A stretch of DNA of 64,000 nucleotides from Watersipora subatra (GCF_963576615.1 NC_088710.1:1778001-1842000); one strand, 5' to 3'; positions 1 through 14,548 are shown, counted from the stretch's first letter. A program made the numbers and translations. The notes: generated from the letters alone by a model not told the origin.

Positions 1-858
1 ATACAATTTCCTTGTACAGCTTCCTTTTCTAGCCATGGCATCTATTGGTAGGTCACACTCAGCCAGGAAACTTTCTTGTGTCATTGAAAATCCTGCCTCA
101 TACTTATTAGGGAGCTGAACTTGACAAGTATTCAGTGACTGTCAACCCAAAATAAGCCATCAATCCCGATTATTCACCCAGCTCAATCATAGAATCTTCA
201 AGACACTCTGCTGCTATTAACAACGCTATATAGCTGATAGAATGAAATAAGCTGAAAGCTAGATATGATATGTAGGCTTCCAGATCACAATTATGGGCAA
301 TTTGCTAGCTTGACTGAGAATAGCTGGAGCTATGGGCATCTATCTGATGAAGAGACGTGACACTTGTTTATCAAACAATCAGGTTACTAAATTTATCTGT
401 AGGCACCAAGTAGAACAAAGTTGATACGCGGTAGTGATAAGCATATTGCACATCACCCCTCGTGACTGGGAGACGTCATTCACATAATGTCGTGTACATG
501 ACTGCCTATCAGTAATCTGAGTGCTTATAGTTGAGTAGCAGATGTTTATCCTTTCATGTGATTATTGATTGCATAGTCAATGCCCTTTCTATAACCGGAG
601 CTCCGGCTAAAGCAGACAATGTCGATAGGTCTATGCTCACGGCTGTTCTTTATAATGAAAACTAGTAGACCTCTTAGCTATAGTTTAGTAAACAGTCAAA
701 TTAAAATGGACTTCGATAGCCAATAGACAGACATGTCGCCCATTGGTGATTAGTCAATAGGTGTCGTGTTACTAAATTCTATCAAAATTGTAGTTCCTTG
801 TAAGGTTTTCAATGGCCCAGCTAGTTCAAATGAAGCTTGACTAACGGGTAGATTTTTC
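1..858. other. Intergenic, no gene seen
   Basis: No open frame with protein-like composition, no tRNA-like fold and no tandem structure was seen before the minisatellite that starts near 860. Unique-looking AT-rich DNA. Confidence 0.5.
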
Positions 859-859
859 G

Positions 860-1144
860 AAGCTTCTATGTGAGCCTCTATGTTTCTATGTGAGCCTCTA
901 TGCTTCCATGTGAGCCTCTATGCTTCCATGTGAGCCTCTATGCTTCCATGTGAGCCTCTATGCTTCCATGTGAGCCCCTATGCTTCCATGTGAGCCTCTA
1001 TGCTTCCATGTGAGCCTCTATGCTTCCATGTGAGCCTCTATGCTTCCATGTGAGCCTCCATGCTCCTATGTGAGCCCCTATGCTTCTATGTGAGCCTCTA
1101 TGCTTCTATGTGAGCCTCTATGATTCTATGTGAGCCTCTATGCT
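860..1144. repeat. 20-bp minisatellite
   Basis: About 14 tandem copies of a 20-bp unit (GCTTCCATGTGAGCCTCTAT). The outer copies carry more substitutions (TTCTATG instead of TTCCATG) than the central ones, as expected when arrays homogenise from the middle. No coding role is apparent. Confidence 0.93.
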
Positions 1145-1276
1145 AGTCGCAAGTCTAATTAAAGTGTGAATATGTCTCGTAGATGGTTGAAAAGACGATT
1201 TGGTGTTACTTTAGCGTGAGGTCTACCGCCATGTGTAGCCTCTTCGCACCTGTCTGTCAGACAAATCGTATGACCT

Positions 1277-1503
1277 GGACCTGCCTTTCCTGTACCTGCA
1301 TTTTCTGTACCTGCCCTCTTTATACCTGCCCTCCCCGTACCTGCTCTCTCTGTACCTGCTCCCCCGGTGCCTGCCCTTTCTGTACCTGCACCTGCCTTCC
1401 CTATACCTGCCTTCCCTGTACCAGCCCTCCCTATACCTGCCCTCCCTGTATCTGCCCTCCCTGTACCCGCCCTTCTTGTATCTGCTCTCCCTGTACCAGC
1501 CCA
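1277..1503. repeat. 15-bp minisatellite, pyrimidine-rich
   Basis: Degenerate 15-bp units of the form TGTACCTGCCCTCCC. Because 15 is a multiple of three, the array gives an artificial Cys-Thr-Cys-Pro-Pro open frame on the plus strand (1183-1515) and an Arg-Tyr-Arg-Glu-Gly frame on the minus strand. Neither is a credible protein. Confidence 0.88.
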
Positions 1504-1683
1504 TCAAAAGGTTGACCTGCTCATGTAAAGAAATGCAAACGGATGTCTCAAATCAGAGATATATATATTTTATATAGTGTGACATATATTATATACTATA
1601 TATTATATAATATATATTATATTACATATATATTATATAAAATATCTCATGTAATATAATATACATATTATAAAATAGATTCT

Positions 1684-1781
1684 AACTCATCTGAAAAATT
1701 GAATTTTTCTTTATTACAAGTCTGTTTCGCGGTGGAGACCACGAAACTGACTTGTAATGAAGAAAAGTTCCAGATAAGTTT
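1684..1781. repeat. Imperfect hairpin, possible MITE
   Basis: Arms of about 40 bp pair around a loop at about 1730-1741: left TATTACAAGTCTGTTTCG, right CGAAACTGACTTGTAATG, with further pairing outward (CATCTGAAAAATT against AAGTTCCAGATAAG). Size and shape fit a small foldback element; no target duplication could be fixed. Confidence 0.6.
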
Positions 1782-3280
1782 TAATATAAACAATCACTCC
1801 ACTTATTACTACTAGGATAGAGTTCTTTTGTAGCTTTGAGTTTTACTTTATCTTATTTATGTTTAGTCATAGAATTACTTTTGAACATAAATGTAAGGTA
1901 ACTACTTATACTTATATATTACATATAATATTATTATATAAAGTCTGGTGGACTTCACGTTGAAATAAAGTAACACCTTTGGTAACCTAAAGCAACCTTT
2001 AGCTAAAGTAACACCAATGATTTGGCTTTCAGCTGCCGGTGAAACAGTTGAAGACCAGCGATTATCAAGCTTTTTGCTTTCTGAAAGCTGGTGAATCCGT
2101 AAGTTAAGATTGAAACAAACAGGGGGGTTTAATGGTAGTTCTTACACTCCATGTAATTAAACAAGCTTTGAATTAGTTTGTTTGTTTGTTTACTGCATAA
2201 ACATTCTCTATTTCCATAATGTTCTTCCGAGTGTTTTAACCGAGATCAGCTTTGGTCGTTTTAATCTTGAATTATTCTGGCAGTCAGATCACCTCAAACA
2301 TCAAAAACCATCGCAAATAATAGAAAAGTGCCGATGCCTTCTGTTAAAATCTACTAAAATTTTGTGCGTTCATCTTTAACATTACAACTGCTAATCGTAC
2401 TCTGAATATGTTGCTATTGTCCTGATAGGTTGGTCATATTTCCCCAAAACAGCTCTCCAGCTCAGGCTATAACAGTTGGAGCACAGGCTATAGCAGTTCT
2501 TACAAATGTAATAAGAGATATTTGAGAAAACACTGAAAACTGATCTAGTATTGTTGCCTTCCCAAAGATTGCGATGGACAGTGGTGGATAGTGATGCACT
2601 TGTTATGGATAAGCAAGTATAGCATTAGTAGATACTATGATGATAGCAATAGTGAATGTTTTTGCTAGTTCTCTCACTACTGGCTTCTCTCCCCCATCCC
2701 TAGCAGGAAGTTGGTACAACGCTAATGTATATTAGACAAAGACCAAGTCTTTCATGCGATAAGTTGGAAACAAAGAACCATCCATCCTGTGATTCAGCAC
2801 AAGTGTTCAATATTATGTTTAGCATTGAAAGGGATAAGGGATTGAACTTGCGTCAGGAGCGTTAGGCAGGCAAGCATAAAGGAAATCAATAGGCTTCACA
2901 GACCGTTGAAGCCTTTTGGCAAGTTACAAGCCAAGCAGCTTGTCTACAGTATAGTGGAGTACTGACTCAATACAATCCTAGAAGATATATGTGACTATAG
3001 TTATAAAACTCCAGAATTCTCTATGCTGGTGCCAGTAGTGATACATGCCTTACACAGAGCGCTAATAAACATAATTTTCTATGAGATATTGAGTTCATTG
3101 TATTCTATGTTGGCTACAATGTAGGCTACATATCAGTTTGGTAGAGCAATGATGTTTAGAGTAATGGGAGATAGAGAACGCATCATCACTATGACTAATG
3201 CTTTGGAATAACTATTGCTAATAGCAGTGTTATATTTCGGTGTTCTAACTATCCCAACCCATTACGTTGTTGTTTATAAA

Positions 3281-3364
3281 TGACTCAACGAACCGCAACT
3301 CTTGCACAATATTGCGCTAGCTTATGCAATGATATGAGCGGCTACAAACTAGAGCGATGAGTCA
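3281..3364 (+). promoter_or_regulatory. Two AP-1-like sites upstream of polyubiquitin
   Basis: TGACTCA at 3281-3287 and TGAGTCA at 3358-3364 are reverse complements of each other and match the AP-1/CNC-bZIP core, about 190-270 bp upstream of the TATA box. A CCAAT motif lies near 3480. Stress-inducible bZIP control would suit a polyubiquitin gene, but this is inferred from motif matches only. Confidence 0.4.
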
Positions 3365-3551
3365 CGCGTTGCGGAGTGTTTTTATCGGTTGATATACGCC
3401 TAGTGGAGGATTAAAAGTTTCCAATACATGTACATGTAGCTGATTCAAGCAGCTTCTCAAAAGATCAGTCCGCCAAATTGACCAATAGGAACGTTACATC
3501 TGTACGGAAAATAGCAAGCTCAGCCGAAGGCTTTGTGACGTTCGGCCAAGC

Positions 3552-3559
3552 TATATAAA
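3552..3559 (+). promoter_or_regulatory. TATA box of polyubiquitin gene
   Basis: TATATAAA lies about 85 bp before a clear splice donor (AAG|GTGAGT at 3643/3644), so transcription probably starts near 3580-3590 with a short untranslated first exon rich in pyrimidines (3618-3634). Confidence 0.65.
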
Positions 3560-3643
3560 TCGCTCCTAAACTAGTTTCAAGCATCACTAGCCGAAGAAGT
3601 TCAGATTGCGAAGCATTCTTTTTTCTCTCTCTCTAAACACAAG

Positions 3644-5910
<2,267 letters not shown>

Positions 5911-6021
5911 GCTTGTTACCACCGTTTAATGACAATAGATATAAATATTTAGTTTTCTGGATTCATAATTTAAAGAAAAATATAAGCTGGTTCTGTTAAA
6001 TGTTTGTCATGTGTGCTATCA

Positions 6022-6027
6022 AATAAA
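6022..6027 (+). terminator. Poly(A) signal of polyubiquitin
   Basis: AATAAA lies 112 bp after the stop codon in AT-rich sequence. It is followed after 20-30 bases by TG-rich sequence, which fits a cleavage site near 6045. Confidence 0.65.
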
Positions 6028-6049
6028 TTATTGGTTTCAGTCAATGTAC

Positions 6050-7210
6050 GTGATGGAGGCCCTCTTGTTTTAGGAGATTTGGTTGCAGTATTGAACTATT
6101 GCAGGATATTTTAAAAAATATTCGTGCTTGGTTTTTATCTGCATGACAGTGAAGTTTTAGTGTCAATCATCCTATTAATTAAGCAAATAATCTGGATGGC
6201 TTGAAATTAACTTATCCAAAAAGAATGCAGGTTTCCATGTGTAAAAAAAGCTAGGTGCATTTAGTGCAAGTGTTTGATGGCAAGGACAAAATGGGTCGAC
6301 ATTCTTCTTAGTAGTTGGTTAGTGCTTACAGTTAATATTGTTAGACGTGGCGCAATGCATAATGGAGAAGACAGGCCAGCAATGTCTAACGAAAATATAT
6401 TACATCTGAACCAGAGTATTGACTCGGCTAGAACATAAAACATTTATTCTTGGTTAGTACTGTTAAAAAATGAAGACAATCTGACACTTGCGTCTCCAGA
6501 GTGTGAGATTGGTTCTTGATGGAAGTATAAGCAGCAGACTACATATGTAGAGTAGCTAGAAGATTAGTACAATGTATGCTGAGATAATTAGTTACAGTGA
6601 TATATCTAAAAAATAAAATGCTCGTGGCCAATATCTTGCTGGAGCTTTTGATCTTAGGAATTGTGCTTTCTTGCTAGATATTGAAGTTGGCCAGTAAAGA
6701 GGAAATAATACTATGTACTGGCGATGATATAAACCCCCCCCCATAGGGGAGGTAAGTTTTATATCATTGGTAGTGTAGATTGCTGGTACAACATAATCAT
6801 ATCAAGTCATTTACATCTCATGAGTAGTTGTCCCCTAGGTGTGTAAAACCAGCCATGTAAAGAAGTCATTGCTAGGGTTGATGATGTATCAATGGTATAG
6901 GTTTTCTAAGGTGCTTCCTACCTGCAATAAAATGACAACACCGCCATCTAAATGACAACCATCTAAACATGTCATAAGCATGATTGTATAAGGCAATGAC
7001 TACCTGTTGTTCCTCATCTGTTGAAAATGTGATACATGATTGTTTTCACAAAAGCATCACACACTGTACATATATGTATAAAGTGGAATTTTTGCTGTCA
7101 ACTGGGTAATTTTTTATTTTGTCTTTCATGATCTATTAGCTTCTTTATATGTTAATGTAGTAACATATAACACTGATAACGAAATGAATTTGTTAACTCA
7201 AAAGTATACA
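6050..7210. other. Intergenic, no gene seen
   Basis: AT-rich sequence downstream of polyubiquitin. A short inverted repeat at about 6724-6763 (ATGATATAAAC / GTTTTATATCAT around a C-run and G-run) is the only structure noticed. Confidence 0.45.
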
Positions 7211-7214
7211 AAAT

Positions 7215-8031
7215 AATATATTAAACTAACAAAATATCACACACAAAATTAAAGAATAAAACTTGATTCTACATAATAAGATGCTATTTACAGTTCTTGC
7301 AGAGGTTCTTAGCGCTAAAGACATTGGCAGTATCAGCAAGGAAATTTTTGACTGTTTTAGCAAATGCCTTAACACCAGTGTTGCCGGCACAGAAGTAATA
7401 CAGCAGGGCGCAAACAAATTTTTAAGTAGTTGGGTGAAAACTAGACACATCGAAGAAGCATTCAAAACAAAGTGGAAAATTGTAAACACTTGCTAAAGAT
7501 ACCTTTATAAAGCAGAGATATTCAGAACTCATGAGCTTGGTCATACCTGACACGGAGCGCTTTAAAGGCCAAACTCTTACTGTATAGTCCCAGGAGCCAG
7601 TAGCAAGCATTCTCATGCATGGTGAAAAAGCGGAACACTGCACGAGGCCCTTGTGACCTTGAAACAGCCTCAGCATGTGACCTGTCTCTACTTGCCATAA
7701 AATACCTATAACCGTATAAGGGTCAGTAACATTTTATCTAGCTAATATTGATAGGTATAGACGCGACCAGTACAAACTTGTTTCCCACTACAAACATATG
7801 TTTTGGTAACAATTGATAGTTGCAACATGATAGCTGTCAATTGATAGCTGCTAATTGCACTGCTGCATATCATGCTACCATGCTAATTTGCTATTCACTG
7901 ACACAATGTGACCAGCATGTTCCTGAGTTCATGTTAAATTATAGTTGCTTATAGTTGTCAAGTGAGGTAGCCTAATAGACTATCCATTCGTGAATCAGGA
8001 AACACTTGACTATGTCAATAATTTTGATACT
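7215..8031 (-). repeat. Inverted duplicate of WDR38 exon 4 region
   Basis: Read on the minus strand, 8031-7354 matches plus-strand 23824-24500 nearly base for base, including intron 3 sequence, the whole exon 4 and the start of intron 4. Beyond 7354 the copy continues (to about 7215) with sequence that matches plus-strand 29483-29607, further down the same intron. The duplicate is about 16 kb away from the gene in opposite orientation. This looks like an inverted segmental duplication and not retroposition, because intron sequence is included. Confidence 0.88.
7547..7705 (-). pseudogene. Orphan copy of WDR38 exon 4 (WD40 repeat)
   Basis: A 159-bp copy of WDR38 exon 4, the same length as the exon at 24149-24307, lying inside the inverted duplication. 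The frame is intact, with the WD40 core LATGSWDYTVRVW present, and both splice borders survive (acceptor TTATAG, donor GTATGA). A Met-to-Val change near the exon end is the main coding difference seen. No neighbouring WDR38 exons accompany it, so it cannot make the protein alone. It is most simply an exon fossil, young enough to remain open, although being spliced into an unrelated transcript cannot be excluded. Confidence 0.8.
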
Positions 8032-9470
8032 TGATACGGTGATAAGACAATAACTTAACAATGATGTACACTTTAATATCATCTTGTATTTCACCTACAT
8101 CATGTAAAATAAAGTTTAGGTTTCCACTTGTTTTACTGGTAACAAAATGAATTTGTTATCAGTGTTTACTGGTTAATGAGCAGGAGTTGACAGCGAAAGC
8201 ACAGAACACAGCACGTTGAGAGGTTAAAAGACTGAACAAGTCTTGCATATGCCATATGTGAAATTCTTCTGAATACTGGAATTTGAACTTCTTTATTCCG
8301 GCTTTCTTACCTAACTCTGACATTTTATTCATTACAAGTTAACAATATCTGGAATAACACTGGCCACAAAACCCTCTAAAATAAAACTTATAATTATATA
8401 GAAATCAACCGATGCATTTAACCCAGAAGTACAGAATAAGTAAGTGTGCATAAAACATAAAGTAAAGCCATAAATTATAGAATGTTCTATTGGGGCAGTA
8501 AAACATGAAATTTATGGTATCAAACCATATACTCTCGTATCTTGGCTATGAAAAGATAACTCCAAATAGTTGCCCAACAATTCAAAATAATCTGGTACCT
8601 GCACACTTGCTGGTTTATATAAAAATATAAAAACCCCTCTTTTACTTATTGAAACAATCATTCTTTATAACTGACAATCTTTAAAAAAATATTTATTGCA
8701 TTGGTGTGTTGTTACAACTTATTAGTATTCTTGTGTGTCTGCCAGAATAACGCAGGCGTTCATTTTAGATAGTTGCTAAATGGGAATACTTTTTGTTCTC
8801 TTCTACATTTTCTGAGAAATTTTTCTTTTATTTGTATTATTTATATCATTCAACATTCATTTTTCTATGTATATAGCATATACCGGTAGTTAATAATAAG
8901 CTGCTTTATTGTGTAATAACAGACATTTGATACGCAATTCTTTTCTGCTAAGGCTTAATTGATTATCTTATTGTAACATAATGAAATTTTACAATAGCAA
9001 ATAAAATTGCGATTGGGGAATTCAAATACTTGCTGTTCAATACTCAGTTCAACTACTGCCACGATCTTTATAAAGCTGCAGTTTGTAGTTTTGTTCTACC
9101 AAAAAACAAGCTTTGATTTGCAAGCTTAACTAAACTCACTTACTCATTGCTTATCTCTTGAGAAGACAAAAGAATTTAGAATTTCAGCATTTCAGCTTGG
9201 CCTAACCATTCAGTTAGGCCGAGTTTCAGAGATAAGGCTTCAGCAGTGAACAATGAGTTTGTGAATTACCAAGCTCAAAAATGTGAGTTGTCCCATCTTT
9301 TTTCTGAAATACTGAGGGTTTCTGAAAAAGAACATTTGAAAAAATTCAAAAACACATGTAGTAAGTTTTGCCATTTGAAATACCGGTATGCATTGTATAT
9401 TAATTATGCTGCACTGCATAAAATAAATATAATTTTATTATAAATTATATTACCAAGGAGACAAATAACA
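8032..9470. other. Intergenic, AT-rich
   Basis: No gene-like frame. Contains ATACCGGTA palindromes at about 8880 and 9380, a motif also found near 17611 and 27497. Confidence 0.45.
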
Positions 9471-9477
9471 AGTTTAA

Positions 9478-10296
9478 CCAATGATATACAGCCCAAAAGG
9501 ATAGCCGACGGCTATCATATGGGCGTGGTTTAATTATGGAGCTCTATTAGGATTGTGCTAGCCTGGGTTTCAAAGCAAACACAACTCTCGCGGGGCGGTC
9601 GCGTTGCCTTGTTAGGTTTTAGAAAACACGAATCGCTGTTATCGTTTCATTAGATTATTCAGCCAGTAGACCCCGCGGGTCACAATAGCAAACATTGAAT
9701 TTCTGCAATGTAGGGGTAATACCTAACCAAAATAATGTATCTAATCAAAATAAAACATTTCAAATTACCTATTTTTAGTAAATTTAAAATTAGTAAAGGT
9801 CGTAGTATATGCCTAAAGTTGAATATAATTACCCGAACAACGGCATTTTTTTTCTAGTTTTTGATTAATATTTTGCCACCCCTAACATAAAATGACAAAG
9901 TCCTTCATCGGTTTCACATAGTTTTACCTTGCCAATAAGATGGGACAGCAGGCAAAGCTGTGCAGTGTAGTTTTCATACTCAAAATCTAAATGCAAAACC
10001 GAATTTGAGCTATTTTACGATTGTGACTATTAATATCACGAATGCTTGTGAATGGCAACTGACTGATCATAACGGTGACAATATTGGGATACTATATTTG
10101 TTTGACAACAAAATGAATTCAACAGATAAGTAAAATAACCACTATAGTTCATAATATTCGTAAATTTACAAGGTGCTTTATTCAGCATATTTGTTTTTTT
10201 CGGGTGCCGTGTCCGGGTTAATCCTAACAGAGCTTCATAATTAAACCCCGCCCATATGAGCGCCGTCGGCTATCCTTTGGGGCTGTATATCATTGG
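9478..10296. mobile_element. TIR element of about 820 bp (nonautonomous DNA transposon)
   Basis: Terminal inverted repeats of about 85 bp: the left end begins CCAATGATATACAGCCC and runs to about 9560; the right end is its reverse complement from about 10215 to 10296. Both ends carry the motif GGATAGCCGACGGC. Flanking TTTAA at 9473-9477 and 10297-10301 looks like a 5-bp target duplication. The interior has no transposase-like frame, so this is a MITE-like nonautonomous copy. Superfamily not assigned. Confidence 0.85.
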
Positions 10297-10301
10297 TTTA
10301 A

Positions 10302-10516
10302 CTGGGCTCTTCACAGGCCACACAACCTTACAATATCACTTAAACAAACTCAATTTAACATTTACACCGACATGCACATGCCTGGATGAGGACGAAACAG
10401 TAGACTATTACCTATACAGATGCGGCAATTACACCAATCTAAGAATGAAATTATTTCCTAACCCTCACAACTATCGACACCTGCTAGACATGAAACTTAG
10501 AACCTGCTGTACATGA
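10302..10516 (+). pseudogene. Non-LTR retrotransposon C-terminal fragment
   Basis: The plus-strand frame ending at the stop near 10516 reads like the tail of a non-LTR retrotransposon polyprotein: a LFTGHTTLQYHLNKL segment, then a Cys/His-type cluster (CTCLDEDETVDYYLYRC). This pattern is typical of the region after the reverse transcriptase/RNase H domains of Jockey/R1-like elements. It is short, lacks the upstream domains, and abuts the TIR element at 9478-10296, which probably inserted into it. Dead fragment. Confidence 0.6.
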
Positions 10517-10852
10517 AAGCGGCCGATTCAATTGAAAACATACACTAACCCACTGCAAATAAACCATAGAAGTAAACATCAATGATACTTACACAGACAG
10601 ATGATACAGACCATATTTTAGTCATCCAATTATTAATAACAATCAATCTTGCCAAAATCAATACTCATAGATGATCTATTCTTCAGACCTGATCCCTTGT
10701 ATATAATAGTATCAATCAATTTATTTTTGTATAAGTTATCCTGCATTACTTATTCGAAGTTATCCTCTCATGTAAATTTTCTTTTAATTTTTACAGAAAT
10801 AATCTCAAACTAAACATGAGTTGTTCACTACTATCTTGCATTCAGGAGGGTG

Positions 10853-11000
10853 CCAGAGATTACGCCTACAAGTGATTTTGCCTACAGGAGATTACGCCTA
10901 CAAGTGATTTTGCCTACAGGAGATTACGCCTACAAGTGATTTTGCCTACAGGAGATTACGTCTACAAGTGATTTTGCCTACAGGAGATTACGTCTACAAG
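10853..11000. repeat. 32-bp minisatellite
   Basis: Four to five copies of a 32-bp unit containing GAGATTACGCCTACAAGTGA followed by TTTTGCCTACAG. The last copies have GTCTAC for GCCTAC. The same motif recurs in inverse orientation at 14500-14550. Confidence 0.88.
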
Positions 11001-12900
11001 CTAATAGACAATGCCTACGATCTAGGATATTGCCCCTACTTTAATTCTGTGAATTGTGATGCAGAAAATTACGAATGGCACGATGAATGCATGTTATGAA
11101 CGTGTGTTGATGTATTTTATTATGTAAATTATTTTTATATCAAATCCTATAATCATCCATATATCAAATCCTTGCAAATATATAAATTTAATTCGAGTTG
11201 ATTATTGGGAACCATGGTGATTTAACAGTCGTTAATTTGCAACAAACCGTGTTATTGAAGTTAAAACCACATTTTTATTGAATTAATAAGCAAAAAACAA
11301 GCGTATGTATTTTTGAAGTTGTTACTCTTATACATACAGACACATGTCAATAACTGAGTATTTCTATGTTATCAAGCAGCCCATCACTAAAAGTGATCAA
11401 TGGTTGTTGGTCAATATATCATTTCATAACTTTAGAGTTGTTTTTTATCTCCTATTGCATACCATTATGTTTCACTTTTACATGGAGCCTCCCTCACAGC
11501 CGGTTGAGATCACCCTTGGGTACATGCATATATACAGAGTAAATTACAAATACAAGTTATATGATTTACAATAGTGACATCCATCATAAATGAGCAAAAG
11601 AAGGCTCTCATAAAAATTTGATTTTTCTGCATATAACCTGTTATTTCACTTTGATACAAAAGAAATTATTTACTAAACAATATTGTTCTAGCAAGAAAAA
11701 ATATGACATATAAAGGAGCCAACTCCAAATTAACAAAAAGACCACAAAACAATTAAGCACGTTTGATAAAATTATGCTAAAGTGGCCATAGCTTCAACCA
11801 CTTTGTAATGCTGTAATAAATATCTTTGAAATGAAGTAAAAACCCATTTCTCAATCTCCTTGCATGGCTACTATAACTGCTCCTTCTCTTTAGCTTTGCT
11901 ATATAATAAGCATACATTAAAAGACTATTTTGAAGTGAATATCATTTAGACTTATACAAAATTACTCACTTTTGTATAATTTGGAGGAATTGGGCTACTT
12001 TTGTACACGCAACAGTTCATATGCTAAGTACATATTTTTGCAGTATTTTTACTTGCTGAAGTTTTCCTATTTCATCAATTGAATCAATAGATAGATTATA
12101 AGTTTAGGATTTATTCTGCAAAAAAATACAAACATCCAGTTACAGATTTATTTGCTCCATTTTCTCATTCATCACATATAAGAACCATTATGTCAGTGAT
12201 ACATCTTAAAATGGTAGTATCTGTACTTGTACTAGTATTTGTTCAATAACGTATGTATCGTCATATCACCCTATCTTCTGACTGTCATCATTCTTTCTCA
12301 ATTGACTTTCAATGTTCTACAAAGTAGAGTAGAAGGTCATGAAAAAGCAATATGTTTTTTGAGAATATTAGAAAGTATGATAATGCAATTTACTTTCTCT
12401 AGCTCGATACATCAGAAACCCAACACTGAGCGGATAAGAAAATTTGCACAGAGAACAAATGCAAGATTTTTGCAAGATACAAAACAAATCAACTTAAGCG
12501 AGGTTATAGGTATAATATTCTAAAATGTTCAAACAGTAATATAATGATTAAACTTTTGCTTCATTTTTGTGAGCCAAAAGCCCTGCTAATCATTGTATGA
12601 GCTAGTTTAGCCTGTTTAGACTAGCTTTAAGAAAGGAGTTGTGTGTTCAACAACAGCAAAACTAACAGACAACTCCCAAACCGCTTGTTGAGAGAGTCTA
12701 GAGCTATTTTTGTGCCTGCTACATATTGCATAAAATGATGCTTGGTAGGCTAAGAGACAGGTATTAAGGGACTCCATGCGAGTGCCAAGAAAGTGGCCGA
12801 AGATGAACTGACAACTTAGCTGATAACACAAAGCCTCAACAGCTACACAAGACAAAGCTCCCATGCTGCAACAAGATTTATGCTCTCTTGAATCTTGAGC
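11001..12900. other. Intergenic, AT-rich
   Basis: No credible gene, RNA or tandem structure was seen. Open frames of 76-99 codons here have no recognisable composition. Confidence 0.45.
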
Positions 12901-12904
12901 CAAA

Positions 12905-13415
12905 ATTTGGCACATGAAATTTAATCCACAAAAGTATTACCATCTCTCTTTTGGCAAGTCGTCTTTGCCGATGGATACAAATAACTTTCTCATTTTATAT
13001 GATCACCATCTTCAAAGTGTGACTTCTAATCCTTATTTTGTGGTAGAGTTGCAGAATGATCTGAAATTTAATCAACATATTTTTAAAATTGAATCTGAGG
13101 AAGAGCAATTAATCGGCATGCTTACAATGGTTCTGAAAGATGCAGATCAAAAGACAAGAAAGATAGCTGATACTTCACGAGTTAGACCTGGTTCTGAGTA
13201 TGGCTGCATGGTTTGGGACCTTTACCTTACAAAGGATATTACTTTACTAAAGTGAACTCAAAACGCTGCACTGAGATTTTTGTATAGACAAAAAAGCAGA
13301 GTTAGTTTTCTTCAACTATGAGAAATTAATTATTTTGAAACCTTGAAAGACAGATGAGTTAAACTTTGCCATAATGTTTTTAGTAAAATTCTGGGTGGTG
13401 ATATTGACTTATTGA
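12905..13415 (+). pseudogene. Non-LTR retrotransposon reverse transcriptase remnant
   Basis: The frame from 12914 reads MKFNPQKYYHLSF..., then a segment with a degenerate DLKFNQHI block, then RPGSEYGCMVWDLYLTKDI. This is the order of the thumb/C-terminal part of Jockey/CR1-like reverse transcriptases (NxxKCxxLxF, KYLGV..DLxWxxHI, RPxLEYAxxVWDP). Past the stop at about 13253 the similarity continues with frameshifts (ALRFLY, SFLQL, ETLKDR). There is no catalytic YADD segment upstream in frame. Decayed fragment. Confidence 0.7.
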
Positions 13416-13419
13416 TCAG

Positions 13420-14430
13420 GACCAATATCAATATACCAATATTGACATTGGTCCCATTCGCTACCTGGGACTTGTAATTTAAATGTTGCGTACAAAGCTA
13501 CATACATGGAAAATGGTAGCGTACAGCCTGCTACACGGTATTGGCGTTTCATAATTTACAGTTTTAGACTAATTGTACTGCTCAGAGGATGAAATTTTTA
13601 ATGTAATGTTACTTATCACAATTAGCCATCCCAAGACAAACAGTTTTAACTCATGATTCAACCTTTCGATCAATCAACCTTGCTTGCAACACAAAATAAT
13701 AAAACCACTACATAATTATATGTAATATATATTATGTATATGGTATAATATACCAAAGATATAATATTACTACTACTATGTATATATTAGCAATGCATAA
13801 GACATTGCTAAAACAATGTTTTACAAAGCAAGCTAAAACAAAGCAATGCGTAAAACATTAAAAGTGATCAGAAGAATGGAACAATTTAGTTATAAAACAA
13901 CTATTTATTTTTTGTCATTTATTCGCAAATAATCATATTATTTTGTCTCATTCATTTACCCACACTCGTTTGACTATTAAATTACTATAAGCAGACAGAC
14001 CAATGCCCAATATATCGAATTATTAATACTAGTTCACCGTTAGTTGCAGACTATTAATTACAAACTATCAATAAATAATAATTCGTAGTACAACGAATGG
14101 TACTACCACCCTAAGGTGGTGATGATTTTATCAGACTCAAAGCATCTACCAAAACTTTGAGATTTTAAGCACACGTCTTAGCGTTCTTGTGGCTCCGAAC
14201 AGCCACCAGTAGTAATAGTAGCAGTGGTAGTAATCGTTAAGAAAGCCAAGAAAGGAAAGGAGATAATAAATTGTTTTTATTTTACACTTCCACGATTTTC
14301 GTTCTGATTGATAGATGACTTTAATCAATAGTATGTTTTTCGATCAATGTTAAGTGAAAACACTATTATTGCATTACTTTTTACCATTTTTCTTACATTT
14401 TTTCTTCAACAATCAATGGTATGCACCATC
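13420..14430. other. Intergenic, AT-rich
   Basis: TA-rich microsatellite-like sequence at about 13715-13790. No gene seen. Confidence 0.4.
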
Positions 14431-14439
14431 TCCATAACT

Positions 14440-14548
14440 GTAGACGTAACCTCCAGGAAGTGTAGACGTAACCTCCAGGAAGTGTAGACGTAACCTCCAG
14501 GAAGTGTAGGCGAAACCTCTTGTAGCCGAATCCTCTTGTAGGCGTAAT
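14440..14548. repeat. 22-bp minisatellite
   Basis: Three copies of TGTAGACGTAACCTCCAGGAAG, followed by two or three degenerate relatives (TGTAGGCGAAACCTC, TGTAGCCGAATCCTC, TGTAGGCGTAATCTC). The terminal copy is the reverse complement of the unit core at 10853-11000. Confidence 0.82.

Larger units (their letters stand above)
1520..3540. other. Intergenic, AT-rich, with one inverted repeat
   Basis: Contains a TA-rich stretch at about 1558-1670 and an imperfect inverted repeat at 1684-1781 (listed separately). No gene-like frame is seen. The last 300 bases are the presumed upstream region of the polyubiquitin gene. Confidence 0.5.

Noticed and set aside
1183-1515. Cys-rich 110-codon frame that looks like a metallothionein or toxin-like peptide
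   Set aside because: It is a 15-bp tandem repeat; the opposite strand is also open and no signal peptide is present.
3570-3625. Heat-shock element before polyubiquitin
   Set aside because: GAA and TTC blocks occur near 3593-3602, but the spacing (GAAGTTC) does not fit the nGAAnnTTCn consensus.
7263-7496. 77-codon plus-strand frame
   Set aside because: It is antisense to the duplicated WDR38 intron sequence and is not open in the parental copy.
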